64,000 bases of DNA from Aldehydirespirator sp028819505 (GCA_965207755.1 OZ242297.1:1736001-1800000); one strand, 5' to 3'. Counted from the first letter of the stretch, positions 50,686 to 59,986 are shown. Numbers and translations are program-made. The notes: generated from the letters alone by a model not told the origin.

Positions 50686-51072
50686 ATGGACATCGTGGCC
50701 GCCCTGTTCATCGACGACATCCAACTCCGCCAGGTGCCGGGACCCGCCACCCGCATCGACCTGACCGGCGTGCAGTTCTCGGCGGTCGCCCCCACCGAGC
50801 TGCCGCTGGTGTGGGCCCCCCACCTGGTGGTCATCGTCCGCTGCGCGCCCGGCGAGCCCGGCGTCGGGGCTCTCGAGGTCGCCTATTTCCGCGACGGGGA
50901 GCGGATAGCCCGCAACGTGCAGCCGCTGCAGGTCGAGCCGGGGAAGTTCAACTACCGGCTGGTCCGGGCCGAACTCGAGTTCGCCGACTACGGCACGGTC
51001 GAGGCCCGGGCCCGCATCGATGCCGGACCGGTGACCGTGGTCCCCTACACCCTGCTGCCGCCCCCCGGATAG
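50686..51072 (+). CDS. Conserved hypothetical protein (all-beta)
   Basis: The 128-residue protein is mostly beta-prone (AALFIDDIQLRQVPGPATRI, VEARARIDAGPVTVVPYTLL) and resembles the DUF6941-type proteins that I associate with actinobacteria, although the match is from memory of form only. It has no signal peptide or membrane segment. Its stop codon lies inside the first partial copy of the 41-bp repeat. It is divergent from dacB and precedes the transketolase gene. Confidence 0.65.
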   Translation: MDIVAALFIDDIQLRQVPGPATRIDLTGVQFSAVAPTELPLVWAPHLVVIVRCAPGEPGVGALEVAYFRDGERIARNVQPLQVEPGKFNYRLVRAELEFADYGTVEARARIDAGPVTVVPYTLLPPPG

Positions 51073-51237
51073 CGGGCGGACGCCTTCGCTCCGGTCGGGT
51101 CCGGGCTGCCGCCGTCTGCCGCCCCCCGGATAGCGGGCGGACGCGACCGGGTCGCAGGCGCCATGATCGCCTTGCCGCGTGCTGTGCATCGCTCATCCGG
51201 ATAGCGGGCGGACGCGACCGGGTCGCAGGCGCCATGA
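51065..51237. repeat. 41-bp direct repeats upstream of transketolase
   Basis: Two identical 41-bp copies (51126-51166 and 51197-51237) begin CCGGATAGCGGGCGGACGCG and contain the palindrome GCGACCGGGTCGC. A partial copy (51065-51083) overlaps the preceding stop codon. They fill the space before the transketolase gene and could affect its transcript. Confidence 0.9.
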
Positions 51238-51305
51238 CCCTTCGAGTCCGCGGCAATGGCTATGGTGAGCCGCGCGTGCGCGGAGTGCCCGCGGTTGGAG
51301 GGCCG

Positions 51306-53279
51306 GTGACTTCCATCGAGAGGCTCGGAATCAACGTCGTCAAGGCGCTGGCCATGGACGCGCCCCACGCGGCCCGCTCGGGCCACCAGGGCACCGCCAT
51401 GGCCCTGGCCCCGCTCGCCCACGTCCTGTGGACCCGGATCATGCGCTACGACGCCCAGCGGCCGGACTGGCCCGACCGGGACCGGTTCGTGCTCTCAGCC
51501 GGTCACGCCTCGATCCTGCAGTACTCCATGCTCTACCTGACCGGTCACGGCCTGACGCTCGAGGATCTGAGGAACTTCCGGCAGTGGGGATCGCCCACGC
51601 CCGGCCATCCCGAGGTCGGCTGCACCCCGGGCGTCGAGGTGACCACCGGCCCGCTCGGTCAGGGCATCGCCAACGCGGTGGGCATGGCCATCGCCGAGAG
51701 CCAGATGCGAACCCGCTACGGCGCCGATGTCTGCGACCACCGCATCTTCGTGATCGCCGGCGACGGCGACCTGTCCGAGGGTGTCAGCCACGAGGCCGCC
51801 TCGCTGGCGGGACACCTCGGCCTGGGCCGGCTGGCGGTGGTCTACGACGACAACGAGGTCACCATCGACGGCGGCACCGACCTGGCCCTCTCCGACGACG
51901 CCGCGGCCCGTTTCCGGGCCTACGGCTGGCATGTCGTCGAGCTCGGCGAGGCGGCTGAGGACCTCGACGGGCTGGAGGCCGGGCTGCGCGACGCGGCCGC
52001 CGTCGAGGACCGCCCGTCGCTGGTGATCCTGCGTTCCGTGATCGCCCATCCCGCGCCCCAGGCGTCGGGAACGCCGGCCGCGCACGGCTACGCCATCTTC
52101 GACGAGGAGATCGCGGCCACCAAGGACTCGATGGGACTGCCAGCCGCGGAGACGTTCCACGTGCCTTCCGAGGTGCTCGACTACTACCGCCGCGCCGGGA
52201 CCGCCGGCCAGGACGAGCGCTTCGCGTGGGAGGCCCGCACCGCCGCCTTCGACGGCGACCGCGACGGCCTCGAGGCGTGCCTGGCCGCGACGGGCCGTGC
52301 CGGCTGGGAGGACTCGCTGCCGTCATTCGAGCCGGGACGGTCGGTCGCCACCCGCAAAGCCTCCAGCGCCACCCTGCAGGCCCTGCTGCCGGTGGTTCCA
52401 GGACTCACGGGCGGCGGCGCCGACCTGACCGGCAACACCGGCACCGCCATCGCCGACGCCGGGGTGTTCTCGGCGGGCGGGGCCGGAGGCCGCCAGATCT
52501 ACTTCGGCGTGCGCGAGCACGCCATGGGGGCCGTCGCCAACGGCATGGCCCTGCACGGCGGCGCCATACCCGTGGTGGGCACGTTCCTGGTGTTCGCCGA
52601 CTACATGCGGCCCGCGGTGCGGCTCGCCGCGCTGTCGGAGGCCAAGGTCGTCTTCGTGTGGAGCCACGACTCGGTGGGCGTGGGCGAGGACGGCCCCACC
52701 CACCAGCCCATCGAGCATCTGGCCTCGCTGCGAGCCATCCCGAGCCTGCGGGTGATCAGGCCCGCGGACGCCACCGAGACGGTGGGCGCCTGGAGGGTCG
52801 CGGTGGAGTCCGACGGTCCGACCGCGCTGATCCTCACGCGCCAGGGCGTGCCCGTGCTCGAGGGCACCCGGGCCGAAGCGGTCGCGTCGGGCGGCTACCC
52901 GCTGCTGGAGCCCGCAGAGCCCAGCCTGACGCTGGTGGGGACGGGCAGCGAGGTGGCGGTGTGCTGCGACGCGGCCACGATCCTGGCCGCCGAAGGAGTA
53001 GCAGCTCGCGTGGTGTCGCTGCCGTCATGGGAGCTGTTCGCCGACCAGCCCTACTCCGAGCAGGCCCGGGTGCTCCGGCCCGACCTCCCGTCATTGGCGG
53101 TGGAGGCGGGCAGCACCATGGGGTGGAGCCGCTGGACCGACGAAGCCCTCGGCATCGACCGCTTCGGCGCCTCGGCACCCGGCGCGGTGGTGATGGAGAA
53201 GCTCGGGATCTCCGCCTCTAACGTGGCCGACCGGGCCCGGGCACTGACAGCCGGCGCGCCGTCGAGGGCCGCTCTTTGA
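51306..53279 (+). CDS. tkt: Transketolase
   Basis: Transketolase moves two-carbon units between sugar phosphates in the pentose phosphate pathway with thiamine diphosphate. The 657-residue protein has AARSGHQGTAMALAPLAHVL, the ThDP-binding GDGDLSEGVSHEAASLAGHL, and the second-domain motif FGVREHAMGAVANGMALHGG, with VGEDGPTHQPIEHLASLRAI. The GTG start at 51306 follows GGAGGG; the frame is open further upstream but only through repeat DNA. Its stop abuts the transaldolase gene, so both pentose phosphate enzymes are one operon. Confidence 0.95.
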   Translation: MTSIERLGINVVKALAMDAPHAARSGHQGTAMALAPLAHVLWTRIMRYDAQRPDWPDRDRFVLSAGHASILQYSMLYLTGHGLTLEDLRNFRQWGSPTPGHPEVGCTPGVEVTTGPLGQGIANAVGMAIAESQMRTRYGADVCDHRIFVIAGDGDLSEGVSHEAASLAGHLGLGRLAVVYDDNEVTIDGGTDLALSDDAAARFRAYGWHVVELGEAAEDLDGLEAGLRDAAAVEDRPSLVILRSVIAHPAPQASGTPAAHGYAIFDEEIAATKDSMGLPAAETFHVPSEVLDYYRRAGTAGQDERFAWEARTAAFDGDRDGLEACLAATGRAGWEDSLPSFEPGRSVATRKASSATLQALLPVVPGLTGGGADLTGNTGTAIADAGVFSAGGAGGRQIYFGVREHAMGAVANGMALHGGAIPVVGTFLVFADYMRPAVRLAALSEAKVVFVWSHDSVGVGEDGPTHQPIEHLASLRAIPSLRVIRPADATETVGAWRVAVESDGPTALILTRQGVPVLEGTRAEAVASGGYPLLEPAEPSLTLVGTGSEVAVCCDAATILAAEGVAARVVSLPSWELFADQPYSEQARVLRPDLPSLAVEAGSTMGWSRWTDEALGIDRFGASAPGAVVMEKLGISASNVADRARALTAGAPSRAAL

Positions 53280-53301
53280 TGTGGAGGAGGATCAGCTCGA
53301 G

Positions 53302-54420
53302 ATGACCGCGAACACCAGACTGCACGAGCTCTACGACCGTTGCGGCCAGAGTCCCTGGCTGGACAACATCCGCAGGGGCTGGATCACCGGCGGGGACCTC
53401 CGGAGATGGGTCCGCCAGGGTGTCCGGGGCCTGACCTCGAACCCGTCGATCTTCCAGAAGGCCATCACCGCCACCGCCGACTACGACGACGAGTTCCGCT
53501 CCTCCATCGATGCCGGGCTCGACGTCGAGTCGTCCTACTGGCGCCTGGTGACCTCCGACATATCGGCCGCGGCCGCGGTCCTGCGCGGGGTCTACGACGA
53601 GTCCGACGGACTCGACGGTTACGTGTCGGTGGAGGTCGCTCCTGATCTCGCCCGCGACGGCGCAGCCACTGCCGAGGCCGCCCGGAGCCTGCACGATCAG
53701 CTCGCGCTGCCCAACCTCTACGTGAAGATTCCAGGAACGGCCGAGGGTCTCTCGCCCATCGCCCAGATGATCGCCGAGGGCAACAGCATCAATGTCACGT
53801 TGATCTTCAGCGTCGAGCGCTACCTCGAGGTGGCCGACGCCTACATGTCCGGGCTCGAGCGCAGGCCCGGGGACCTGTCGAGAGTGTCCAGCGTGGCGTC
53901 GTTCTTCGTGTCGAGGATCGACACCGAGGTGGACCGGCGCCTCGAGGCCGTCGGCACCGGCGAGGCGCTGCAGTTGCGGGGCAAGGCGGCCGTCGCCAAC
54001 GCCAAGGTCGCCTACTCCCATTTCCGGAGGCTCTGCTCCGGGCCGCGCTGGAAGGCGCTGGCCGCCCGGGGGGCCCGGCCCCAGCGCCTGCTGTGGGCGA
54101 GCACATCGACCAAGAACCCGGCCTACCCCGACACGCTCTACGTCGACGAGCTGATCGGCCCCGGCACGGTGAACACCCTTCCCGACGCCACGCTGGAGGC
54201 GTTCGAGCACCACGGCACCGTCGAGCCCACCCTCGCGTCGGGAATCGACGAGGCCGTCGAGGTGCTCGACCGGATCGCGGCCGTGGGCGTCGACCTCGAA
54301 GCCGTCACCGCCCAGCTCGAGGACGAGGGCGTGGCCGCCTTCGCCAAGAGCTTCGACGAGCTCCTCGGGGTGCTCGGCGACAAGGCCGACGACCTCCGCG
54401 CCGCGTCCCGCCACTCCTAG
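53302..54420 (+). CDS. tal: Transaldolase
   Basis: Transaldolase moves a three-carbon unit between sugar phosphates, forming a Schiff base with lysine. The Lys is visible in LYVKIPGTAEGLSPI, along with GLTSNPSIFQKAI, NVTLIFSVERYLEVA and WASTSTKNPAYPDTLYVDEL. The 372-residue length is typical of actinobacterial TalB-type enzymes. I chose the ATG at 53302, after GGAGGAGG; a GTG directly after the transketolase stop is possible. Confidence 0.95.
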   Translation: MTANTRLHELYDRCGQSPWLDNIRRGWITGGDLRRWVRQGVRGLTSNPSIFQKAITATADYDDEFRSSIDAGLDVESSYWRLVTSDISAAAAVLRGVYDESDGLDGYVSVEVAPDLARDGAATAEAARSLHDQLALPNLYVKIPGTAEGLSPIAQMIAEGNSINVTLIFSVERYLEVADAYMSGLERRPGDLSRVSSVASFFVSRIDTEVDRRLEAVGTGEALQLRGKAAVANAKVAYSHFRRLCSGPRWKALAARGARPQRLLWASTSTKNPAYPDTLYVDELIGPGTVNTLPDATLEAFEHHGTVEPTLASGIDEAVEVLDRIAAVGVDLEAVTAQLEDEGVAAFAKSFDELLGVLGDKADDLRAASRHS

Positions 54421-54587
54421 CGGTCCGTCGGGGAGTCGATGATCCGGACCGTCCACGGGTCGAGGCGGGTGAGCGCATCCGTCATGCGGATCACGGTCTC
54501 TCCGACATGCCACTAGCGTGAGGTCGCCATGGCACTGAACCGCTGCGACGACCGAGCGGCCCGCTAGCCTCGGGCTCACGCGGGCGC

Positions 54588-54788
54588 CTACGAATCGGAT
54601 GGATCGGACCGGAGCAGGTATGCGGCCTTCTCGACGGCTCGCCGGGCCCGGGTGAGGCGCTTCTCCTCGTCCGACGACTTCGTATCGCCCGCCTCGATGG
54701 AACCCCGCAAGCTCTCAAGTGCCAGATCCGCGATCTCTTCGGCAATGGCCGAGAGCCGCTCTGAAATATCATGACGCTCATCAATCAT
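54588..54788 (-). CDS. Small helical protein, unknown function
   Basis: The 66-residue charged protein (ISERLSAIAEEIADLALESL, RLTRARRAVEKAAYLLRSDP) looks mostly helical. A TATAGT -10 box on the minus strand (54796-54801) ends 7 bases before the ATG at 54788, so the mRNA is probably leaderless. It is divergent from the ClC gene, and the two start regions share about 30 bases. No family recognised. Confidence 0.6.
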   Translation of the reverse strand: MIDERHDISERLSAIAEEIADLALESLRGSIEAGDTKSSDEEKRLTRARRAVEKAAYLLRSDPSDS

Positions 54789-54817
54789 GCCTGACACTAT
54801 AGGGGCAGCACAGACGG

Positions 54818-56506
54818 ATGCGGCCGCTCACTAGGACCCTCCGCCAGGCCCGCAACCCGCGCCTGCTGGCCGCGTCGGCAGCCACCGGCGTGGTCGTGGC
54901 GCTGGTGGTGGCCGCGTTCGAGACGCTGGCGCTCCACGTCGTGCTCGAGCGGGTCCTGCGCCAGAACCTGGCCGTGCTCGCGCTGGCGCCCGTGCTCGGC
55001 ATCGCAGCCTCCAAGCTGGTGCTGCGCACCGTGGGGGGCGGGACGTCGGGCGCCACCTCCGACGAGTACGTCAGGGCCTTCCATGAGCGCCACCCCAGCC
55101 TCCCCTTCCGGTTCCTTCCGGCCAAGCTGCTGGCGGGGGTCGCCACCATCGGCTCCGGCGGCGCAGTCGGGCTCGAAGGCCCCTCGCTGTACGCCGGCTC
55201 GTCGGCGGGGCTCTTCGTCCACGAGCGCCTGGGCCGCTTCTTCCGGCGCGACGAGGCCCGGCTGCTGCTCACCGCCGGAGCGGCTGCCGGGGTGGCCGCG
55301 GTGTTCAAGACCCCGGCCACCGGAGTCATATTCGCCCTCGAGGCCCCCTACCGCGACGACGTGACCCCCCAGGCTCTGCTCCCGTCGCTCATTGCGTCGG
55401 CGGCGAGCTATGTCACGTTCGTGTTCCTGGTGGGCAGCACTCCCGTCGTCCCGTTCCTGGGCGAGGGCCCCGTCGACGTCGACGGGGCCGCCGCCTTGCT
55501 CGAAGTGCAGATCGGGGATTTGCTGGGCGCCCTCATCCTGGGTATCGCCGCCGGGCTGGGCGGCCGGGGCTTCGCCTGGCTGGTGCGCCAAGCCAAGTAC
55601 GCCACCCACACGGTCTCCTGGCCCAGGCGGGCAGTGGCGGCCGCCGCGGTCATGGCGGGCCTGACGGTGCTGGCCGACGCCGCCTTCGGCGAGGTCCTCA
55701 GCCTGGGACCCGGAACCAGGGCGATGGAATGGGTCGTGCAGCAGGACGCGCTCGAGCTGATCGCCCTGCTGTTCGGGGTCAGGGTGGCGGCCACGCTGGC
55801 CACGGTGCTGGGCGACGGCGTGGGGGGCCTGTTCATCCCGCTGGCCACCCTCGGCGTGATCGGGGGCCAGTTCGTCGGCGTGGCCCTGGACGCGGAGTCC
55901 ACGGGCCTGTACGCCACGCTCGGCCTGGCCGCGTTCCTCGGCGCCGGCTACCGGGCACCCATCGCGGCGGTGATGTTCGTGGCAGAATCCACCGGTGCGG
56001 CCGCATTCGTGGTGCCTGCGCTGGTTGCCGCCGCGGTGAGCCAGGTGGTGGGCGGCCCGGCCTCGGTCACCGAGTACCAGCGATCCAAGCGGCTGGGCCA
56101 CATCGAGCAGCGCTTCACCCTGCCGCTCAGCTCGGTCCTCACCACCGACGTGCTCACCGTGCCGCCCGACGCCACGGTGTCGGAGTTCGTGTACATGCAC
56201 GTCCTCGCCCGGCGCGAGCGGGTCGTGCCGGTGGTGGACGGCAGCGACTATCTGGGGATGGCCCGGCTCTCGCAGCTCCCCTCGGTGAGCCGCGACGAAT
56301 GGGAGACCACGGCGGTGGAGGCCATGATGACCACGGACCTGCCGGCCGGATCGCCGTCGTGGACCGTGCGCGACGCGGTGGTAGCCATGGAGGCGGCCGA
56401 CGTCGAGGTGCTGGCCGTGACCGACAGCAACGGCAACTTCATCGGCGTAGTCACCGAGGACGACGTCGTGCGGCTGGGCGAGATACTCGAGGAGACCGAG
56501 GGCTGA
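54818..56506 (+). CDS. ClC-family chloride channel or Cl-/H+ antiporter with CBS domains
   Basis: The 562-residue membrane protein has the ClC selectivity-filter motifs GSGGAVGLEGPSLYAGS (with the gating Glu), GVIFALEAPYRDD and GDGVGGLFIPLATLGVIGGQ, within about 10-12 helices. The C-terminal ~130 residues form a CBS pair (SSVLTTDVLTVPPDATVSEF and VEVLAVTDSNGNFIGVVTED), which may bind adenine nucleotides. Whether it is a channel or an exchanger cannot be decided with certainty, although the internal Glu in ALEAP is in the right region for the proton glutamate. Confidence 0.9.
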   Translation: MRPLTRTLRQARNPRLLAASAATGVVVALVVAAFETLALHVVLERVLRQNLAVLALAPVLGIAASKLVLRTVGGGTSGATSDEYVRAFHERHPSLPFRFLPAKLLAGVATIGSGGAVGLEGPSLYAGSSAGLFVHERLGRFFRRDEARLLLTAGAAAGVAAVFKTPATGVIFALEAPYRDDVTPQALLPSLIASAASYVTFVFLVGSTPVVPFLGEGPVDVDGAAALLEVQIGDLLGALILGIAAGLGGRGFAWLVRQAKYATHTVSWPRRAVAAAAVMAGLTVLADAAFGEVLSLGPGTRAMEWVVQQDALELIALLFGVRVAATLATVLGDGVGGLFIPLATLGVIGGQFVGVALDAESTGLYATLGLAAFLGAGYRAPIAAVMFVAESTGAAAFVVPALVAAAVSQVVGGPASVTEYQRSKRLGHIEQRFTLPLSSVLTTDVLTVPPDATVSEFVYMHVLARRERVVPVVDGSDYLGMARLSQLPSVSRDEWETTAVEAMMTTDLPAGSPSWTVRDAVVAMEAADVEVLAVTDSNGNFIGVVTEDDVVRLGEILEETEG

Positions 56507-56536
56507 TCGTCCCGTCGCCGGCCGGAGGACCGGGCG

Positions 56537-56725
56537 TCAATCGTCGTCCGCGGCCAGCTCCGCCTCGAGGTCCTCGTCAGCGAACTCCTCGGCCCAGGAC
56601 GCGTGCTCGGGCTTCATGTAGTCGTCGGGCTCGTTGAAGGATTCGATCAGCCCTTGGAGATCGTCTACCTGCGAGCGCTTGAACTTGCGGGCTTCCTCAT
56701 ACCTTCGGTGTCGCCCCTTCTTCAC
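56537..56725 (-). CDS. Small acidic protein, unknown function
   Basis: The product has a basic N-terminus (VKKGRHRRYEEARKFKRS) and an acidic tail (EEFADEDLEAELAADDD). A TACAAT box on the minus strand (56763-56768) places the transcript start near 56756, so I chose the GTG at 56725, preceded by GGGAG. ATG at 56764 overlaps that box and is less likely. I do not recognise a family; the DUF3073-type small acidic proteins are a faint possibility. Confidence 0.55.
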   Translation of the reverse strand: MKKGRHRRYEEARKFKRSQVDDLQGLIESFNEPDDYMKPEHASWAEEFADEDLEAELAADDD

Positions 56726-56826
56726 GGCCCAACTCCCGGTTTGACGGATTCGCAGAGCTCTCATTGTACCGGACCGGTGTTGCCGGGCCACCCGGACCGC
56801 AAACCGCGGGACTGGACGGACCGAGG

Positions 56827-58035
56827 TCAGGTCACCGGCCGGCGGCTGCGCTCCTCGAGGACGAGTTGGCCGTTGTCGAAGGCCAGGGCGGCCTCGCCTG
56901 CGACCAGCCGCCGCAGCGGCTCACCCACCATCTCCGAGCGCCAGCCCCGGGCCAGCCGGGCGTCGGCGTCGCCGCGGATCAAGGCTTCGACGTCGGCCCT
57001 GGTGGCCAGCAGCGACGGTTCGATCATGCGGCTGCGGGCGAGTTGGCTCACCCAGGAGGTGACCAGGCCCACGGCCGGGCGAAGGTGGTCGGCCGCCCCG
57101 GAGCGGGCCGTGCGCTTCGCGGGCGGGCGCCAATCGGACTGGAGCCCGTCGGCGACCGCCTTGAGGATGGCCGGCCCCAGACGGCCGCGGGCCAGGCCCT
57201 CGCCCACGCCCCGCACCGCGGCCAGCTCCTCGGGCGTCCGGGGCGCGGCCTGTGAGATCGACACCACGGCGACGTCCGACAGGACGTGGCGTACCGGCTG
57301 GTTGACCTCGGCCGCCCGCAGTTCGCGCCACATCGCCACCGATCGGGCCACAGGCAGGTCGCGGCGCCTCAGATGCCGCACCTCCTTGAGCCGGGACCAG
57401 GCCTCCTCGGGCCGCTGACCCTGCCGGTTGCGTTCGAGCAGCAGCTCGAACTCCGCTTCGGCCCAGTCCTGCCGGCCCAACTCGTCGAGCCGGGCCGCGA
57501 GCCGTTCGTGGATCTCCAGCAGGTGCATCACATCGCCGGCCGCGTAGTCGAGTTGCGAGGAACTCAGCGGCCGTGCCAGCCAGTCGGTGAACCGGTCCGC
57601 CTTCGGGGGCCTCCAGCCGATCTCGTCCTCGTAGAGCGAGGACAGCGAGGGCGTGCCGAGGCCCAGGAAGCCGGCCGCGATCTGCGTGTCGAAGATGCGA
57701 CCGGGGACAGACCCGCAGCAGTAGTCGAGCACCTCCAAGTCCTGGCCCGCCGCGTGGGCGACCATCAGGCCGCCCGCTCCGAAGACATGGGCGAGGGGGG
57801 CCACGTCCACGGCCAGCGGATCGATGAGGACCAGATCCCCGGGCCAGGCGATCTGGATCAACGCGGCCTGGGGCCGGTAGGTGCGCTCCCGGTGAAACTC
57901 GGTGTCGAGCGCGAAGCGAGGCTCGGAGGCGACCGCGCCCACCACGTCCCGCAGCCCCAGGTCGGAGTCGATGTAGCGGTAGGAGGCCGGGGCGCGGCTG
58001 CGGGAACGGGGGCGGGAGCGGCGATCTCGGGGCAC
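56827..58035 (-). CDS. rnd: Ribonuclease D
   Basis: RNase D trims tRNA and other small RNA 3' ends. The DEDD exonuclease core is visible (FALDTEFHRERTYRPQAALI, VAHAAGQDLEVLDYCCG, LDYAAGDVMHLLEIHERLA), followed by HRDC-type domains (PRTPEELAAVRGVGEGLARG). The GTG start at 58035 lies nine bases downstream of the MobA-rhodanese stop; the frame is open further but the residues there are not RNase D-like. At 402 residues it fits the family. Confidence 0.92.
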   Translation of the reverse strand: MPRDRRSRPRSRSRAPASYRYIDSDLGLRDVVGAVASEPRFALDTEFHRERTYRPQAALIQIAWPGDLVLIDPLAVDVAPLAHVFGAGGLMVAHAAGQDLEVLDYCCGSVPGRIFDTQIAAGFLGLGTPSLSSLYEDEIGWRPPKADRFTDWLARPLSSSQLDYAAGDVMHLLEIHERLAARLDELGRQDWAEAEFELLLERNRQGQRPEEAWSRLKEVRHLRRRDLPVARSVAMWRELRAAEVNQPVRHVLSDVAVVSISQAAPRTPEELAAVRGVGEGLARGRLGPAILKAVADGLQSDWRPPAKRTARSGAADHLRPAVGLVTSWVSQLARSRMIEPSLLATRADVEALIRGDADARLARGWRSEMVGEPLRRLVAGEAALAFDNGQLVLEERSRRPVT

Positions 58036-58043
58036 GGGGTCCG

Positions 58044-59021
58044 TCAGACGGACGCGGGGCCCGCCTCCACCGCTCGGCCCGACTGGTGCCAGGCGTTGGT
58101 TCCGCCGGCGACGTTGACCGCGTCCACACCCAGGGACCGGAGGAACCCGACCGCCTGACCGCTGCGGCCCCCGGCCGCGCACACCACGCACACCGCCTGG
58201 CCCGCCGCCGCCGTCCGGAACTCCTCGACTGCCTCCGGGACTGACGCCAGCGGCACCAGCACTGCGCCCGGGATGCGCACCTCGGTGTGCTCGTCGGGCT
58301 CGCGCACATCGAACACGGCCGCTCCGGCCGCCCGCCGGCGCTCGAGCTCGTCGATGTCTATCTCGGGGATGTCGGCGTCCTGCATGCCAGCCCCTTCTGC
58401 GTGGCCGCCCCCAAGCGTAGTGGGGGGAAGGTCCTCGGGGCGGTCCGCGTCGGCATACCAGCCCGTTCCGGGCACCTCGACCTCGACTGTCCGCAACCGT
58501 CGGGCCGCCTCGTTCAGCGCTCTCACGCCGGAGGCGAACGCCTCCGACAGCCGGGGCAGGCAGCTCCGGCGCCATCCGGCATGTGTCCACTGGGGAACCC
58601 CGCCGCCGAGCGGGACCACCAGGTCGGCGGGCGGCGGGCCGGCGCCGGCGAGGCGATCGATCACCGAGCGCACTGCGGCCGGGTCGGGCGACTTCACATC
58701 GCAGGGCAGGGTCACCACCGCCTCCGGGCCGGCGCCGCCGGGCCCTCCGAGGGCGCCGAGGGCGGTGATCACCCCTCCCAGCGGGCCCTGGCCGGGATGG
58801 CGGTCCGCCACGTGGTCCAGGCTCAGGGCGCCGAGGCGGGAACGGTCCCCGCCCACCACCACCACGGGCGCGGCCCGCGCGGCCCGCAGCGCGCCCGCCG
58901 CGCGGGCCACCATCGGCTCTCCCCCGATCTCGATGAACGCCTTGTCGGCGCCCATCCTGGAACTGGCCCCGCCCGCCAGCACGGCACCCATGCACCGCAG
59001 GGCGGCCGCCGCGCCATCCAT
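58044..59021 (-). CDS. MobA-like nucleotidyltransferase fused to a rhodanese domain
   Basis: The N-terminal ~195 residues are a MobA/MobA-like nucleotidyltransferase (GAVLAGGASSRMGADKAFIE, VADRHPGQGPLGGVITAL, TLPCDVKSPDP), which would transfer a guanylyl or cytidylyl group to molybdenum cofactor. The C-terminal ~105 residues are rhodanese-like with the active-site Cys in VCAAGGRSGQA. There is no stop between them, so they are one product; an internal ATG at 58385 could also start the rhodanese separately. The fusion suggests sulphuration linked to cofactor synthesis. Confidence 0.82.
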   Translation of the reverse strand: MDGAAAALRCMGAVLAGGASSRMGADKAFIEIGGEPMVARAAGALRAARAAPVVVVGGDRSRLGALSLDHVADRHPGQGPLGGVITALGALGGPGGAGPEAVVTLPCDVKSPDPAAVRSVIDRLAGAGPPPADLVVPLGGGVPQWTHAGWRRSCLPRLSEAFASGVRALNEAARRLRTVEVEVPGTGWYADADRPEDLPPTTLGGGHAEGAGMQDADIPEIDIDELERRRAAGAAVFDVREPDEHTEVRIPGAVLVPLASVPEAVEEFRTAAAGQAVCVVCAAGGRSGQAVGFLRSLGVDAVNVAGGTNAWHQSGRAVEAGPASV

Positions 59022-59044
59022 GCGGCCCCGGGCCGTCAGGACGG

Positions 59045-59094
59045 TCCCCGCCCTTGTCCGCCGCGGCCTGAGGGCCGCTCGGGCCGCAGCCCCG
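59045..59094 (-). repeat. Dispersed ~50-bp repeat, copy 5
   Basis: This copy begins TCCCCGCCCTTGTCCGCCGC and contains GCGGCCTGAGGGCCGC. It lies between the DUF3151 gene and the MobA-rhodanese gene. Confidence 0.8.
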
Positions 59095-59115
59095 CCCGAC
59101 GCCGCGCCCGCATCC

Positions 59116-59583
59116 TCACGATCCTCGGACCGCCCGCTCGGCCTCTGCGGGCGGCCACCCAGGGTCGAGCTGCACCAGGAACAGGGCGCACCGCTCGGCC
59201 TCGTCGGTCTCTCCGATCCGCCCGGCGACACGCTGCAGCCCGCTGAGGGCGCGCAGGAAGCCGCGGTTCGACGGGTACTTCCAGCGCACGTAGCCGGAGC
59301 CGCGCCAGCCGCTGGCTCTGAGCCGGTCCAGGCCGCGGTGATAGCCGGTGCGGAACGCGGCGTAGGCCAGAGCCGGCGGAGCGCCCGCCGACTCGATGGC
59401 CTCGCCGAGCGAGGCCCAGGCCTCCAGGCTGAGCGGGCGGCGCTCGCAGACTGCGCTCAGTGCGGCCACGGGATCGTGGCCGGCGTCGGCCTCGGCCAGC
59501 GCGGCCCGGACCTCGTCGGGCTCAGGGGGCAGAACGGTCTCGGGCGGGCCGTGCCGCAGGAGGGGCACCTCAGCGTCACTCAC
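59116..59583 (-). CDS. DUF3151 family protein
   Basis: The 155-residue protein has a conserved helical repeat pattern (PLSLEAWASLGEAIESAGAP, AYAAFRTGYHRGLDRLRASG, WRGSGYVRWKYPSNRGFLRA, ERCALFLVQLDPGWPP) that I recognise as the actinobacterial DUF3151 family, of unknown function. No membrane or signal segment is present. The start is GTG at 59583. It is followed on the same strand by the dispersed repeat and the MobA-rhodanese gene. Confidence 0.85.
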   Translation of the reverse strand: MSDAEVPLLRHGPPETVLPPEPDEVRAALAEADAGHDPVAALSAVCERRPLSLEAWASLGEAIESAGAPPALAYAAFRTGYHRGLDRLRASGWRGSGYVRWKYPSNRGFLRALSGLQRVAGRIGETDEAERCALFLVQLDPGWPPAEAERAVRGS

Positions 59584-59624
59584 AGCCGCCGAGGCTACAG
59601 GTGCTGTAGGTAGCGTGCCCGGCG

Positions 59625-59888
59625 ATGATGGGTGAGTGGGTCGACGCCGAGTCTCTGCAGGCAGCCCTCATCGGCGCGATCGTGGCTCTGGGGGTTCTCG
59701 CCGCGCTGGTGATGCGAGTCGTGCGCAGGCGGCTGCTGCGACTCGCGCTGGTGGTGCTCATCGGCGCGCTGGCCGCGAGCCTGTGGCTGCAACGCGCCGA
59801 TCTGCAGGACTGCGTGGAGGCCTGCTCGTGCAGGCTGTACGGCCGGGAAGTCGCCGTTCCAGCCGACGCCAACCCCAACTGCGCCTGA
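59625..59888 (+). CDS. Small membrane protein, unknown function
   Basis: The 87-residue product has two predicted helices (LQAALIGAIVALGVLAALVM and LLRLALVVLIGALAASLWL) with a basic loop (RVVRRRLLR), then a short Cys-rich external end (CVEACSCRLYGR). No family recognised. It is divergent from the DUF3151 gene and convergent with pyruvate kinase. Support is moderate: good hydrophobicity pattern but weak ribosome-binding site. Confidence 0.6.
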   Translation: MMGEWVDAESLQAALIGAIVALGVLAALVMRVVRRRLLRLALVVLIGALAASLWLQRADLQDCVEACSCRLYGREVAVPADANPNCA

Positions 59889-59986
59889 CCGGCGCTCGAC
59901 GCGGCGGCCAGTCCCGGCGCCCCAGATGGAAGGCCCCCGTGGCAGGGCGGGTGGACCCGGTGTCGCTGAAAGGCCGCGATCGCGCG

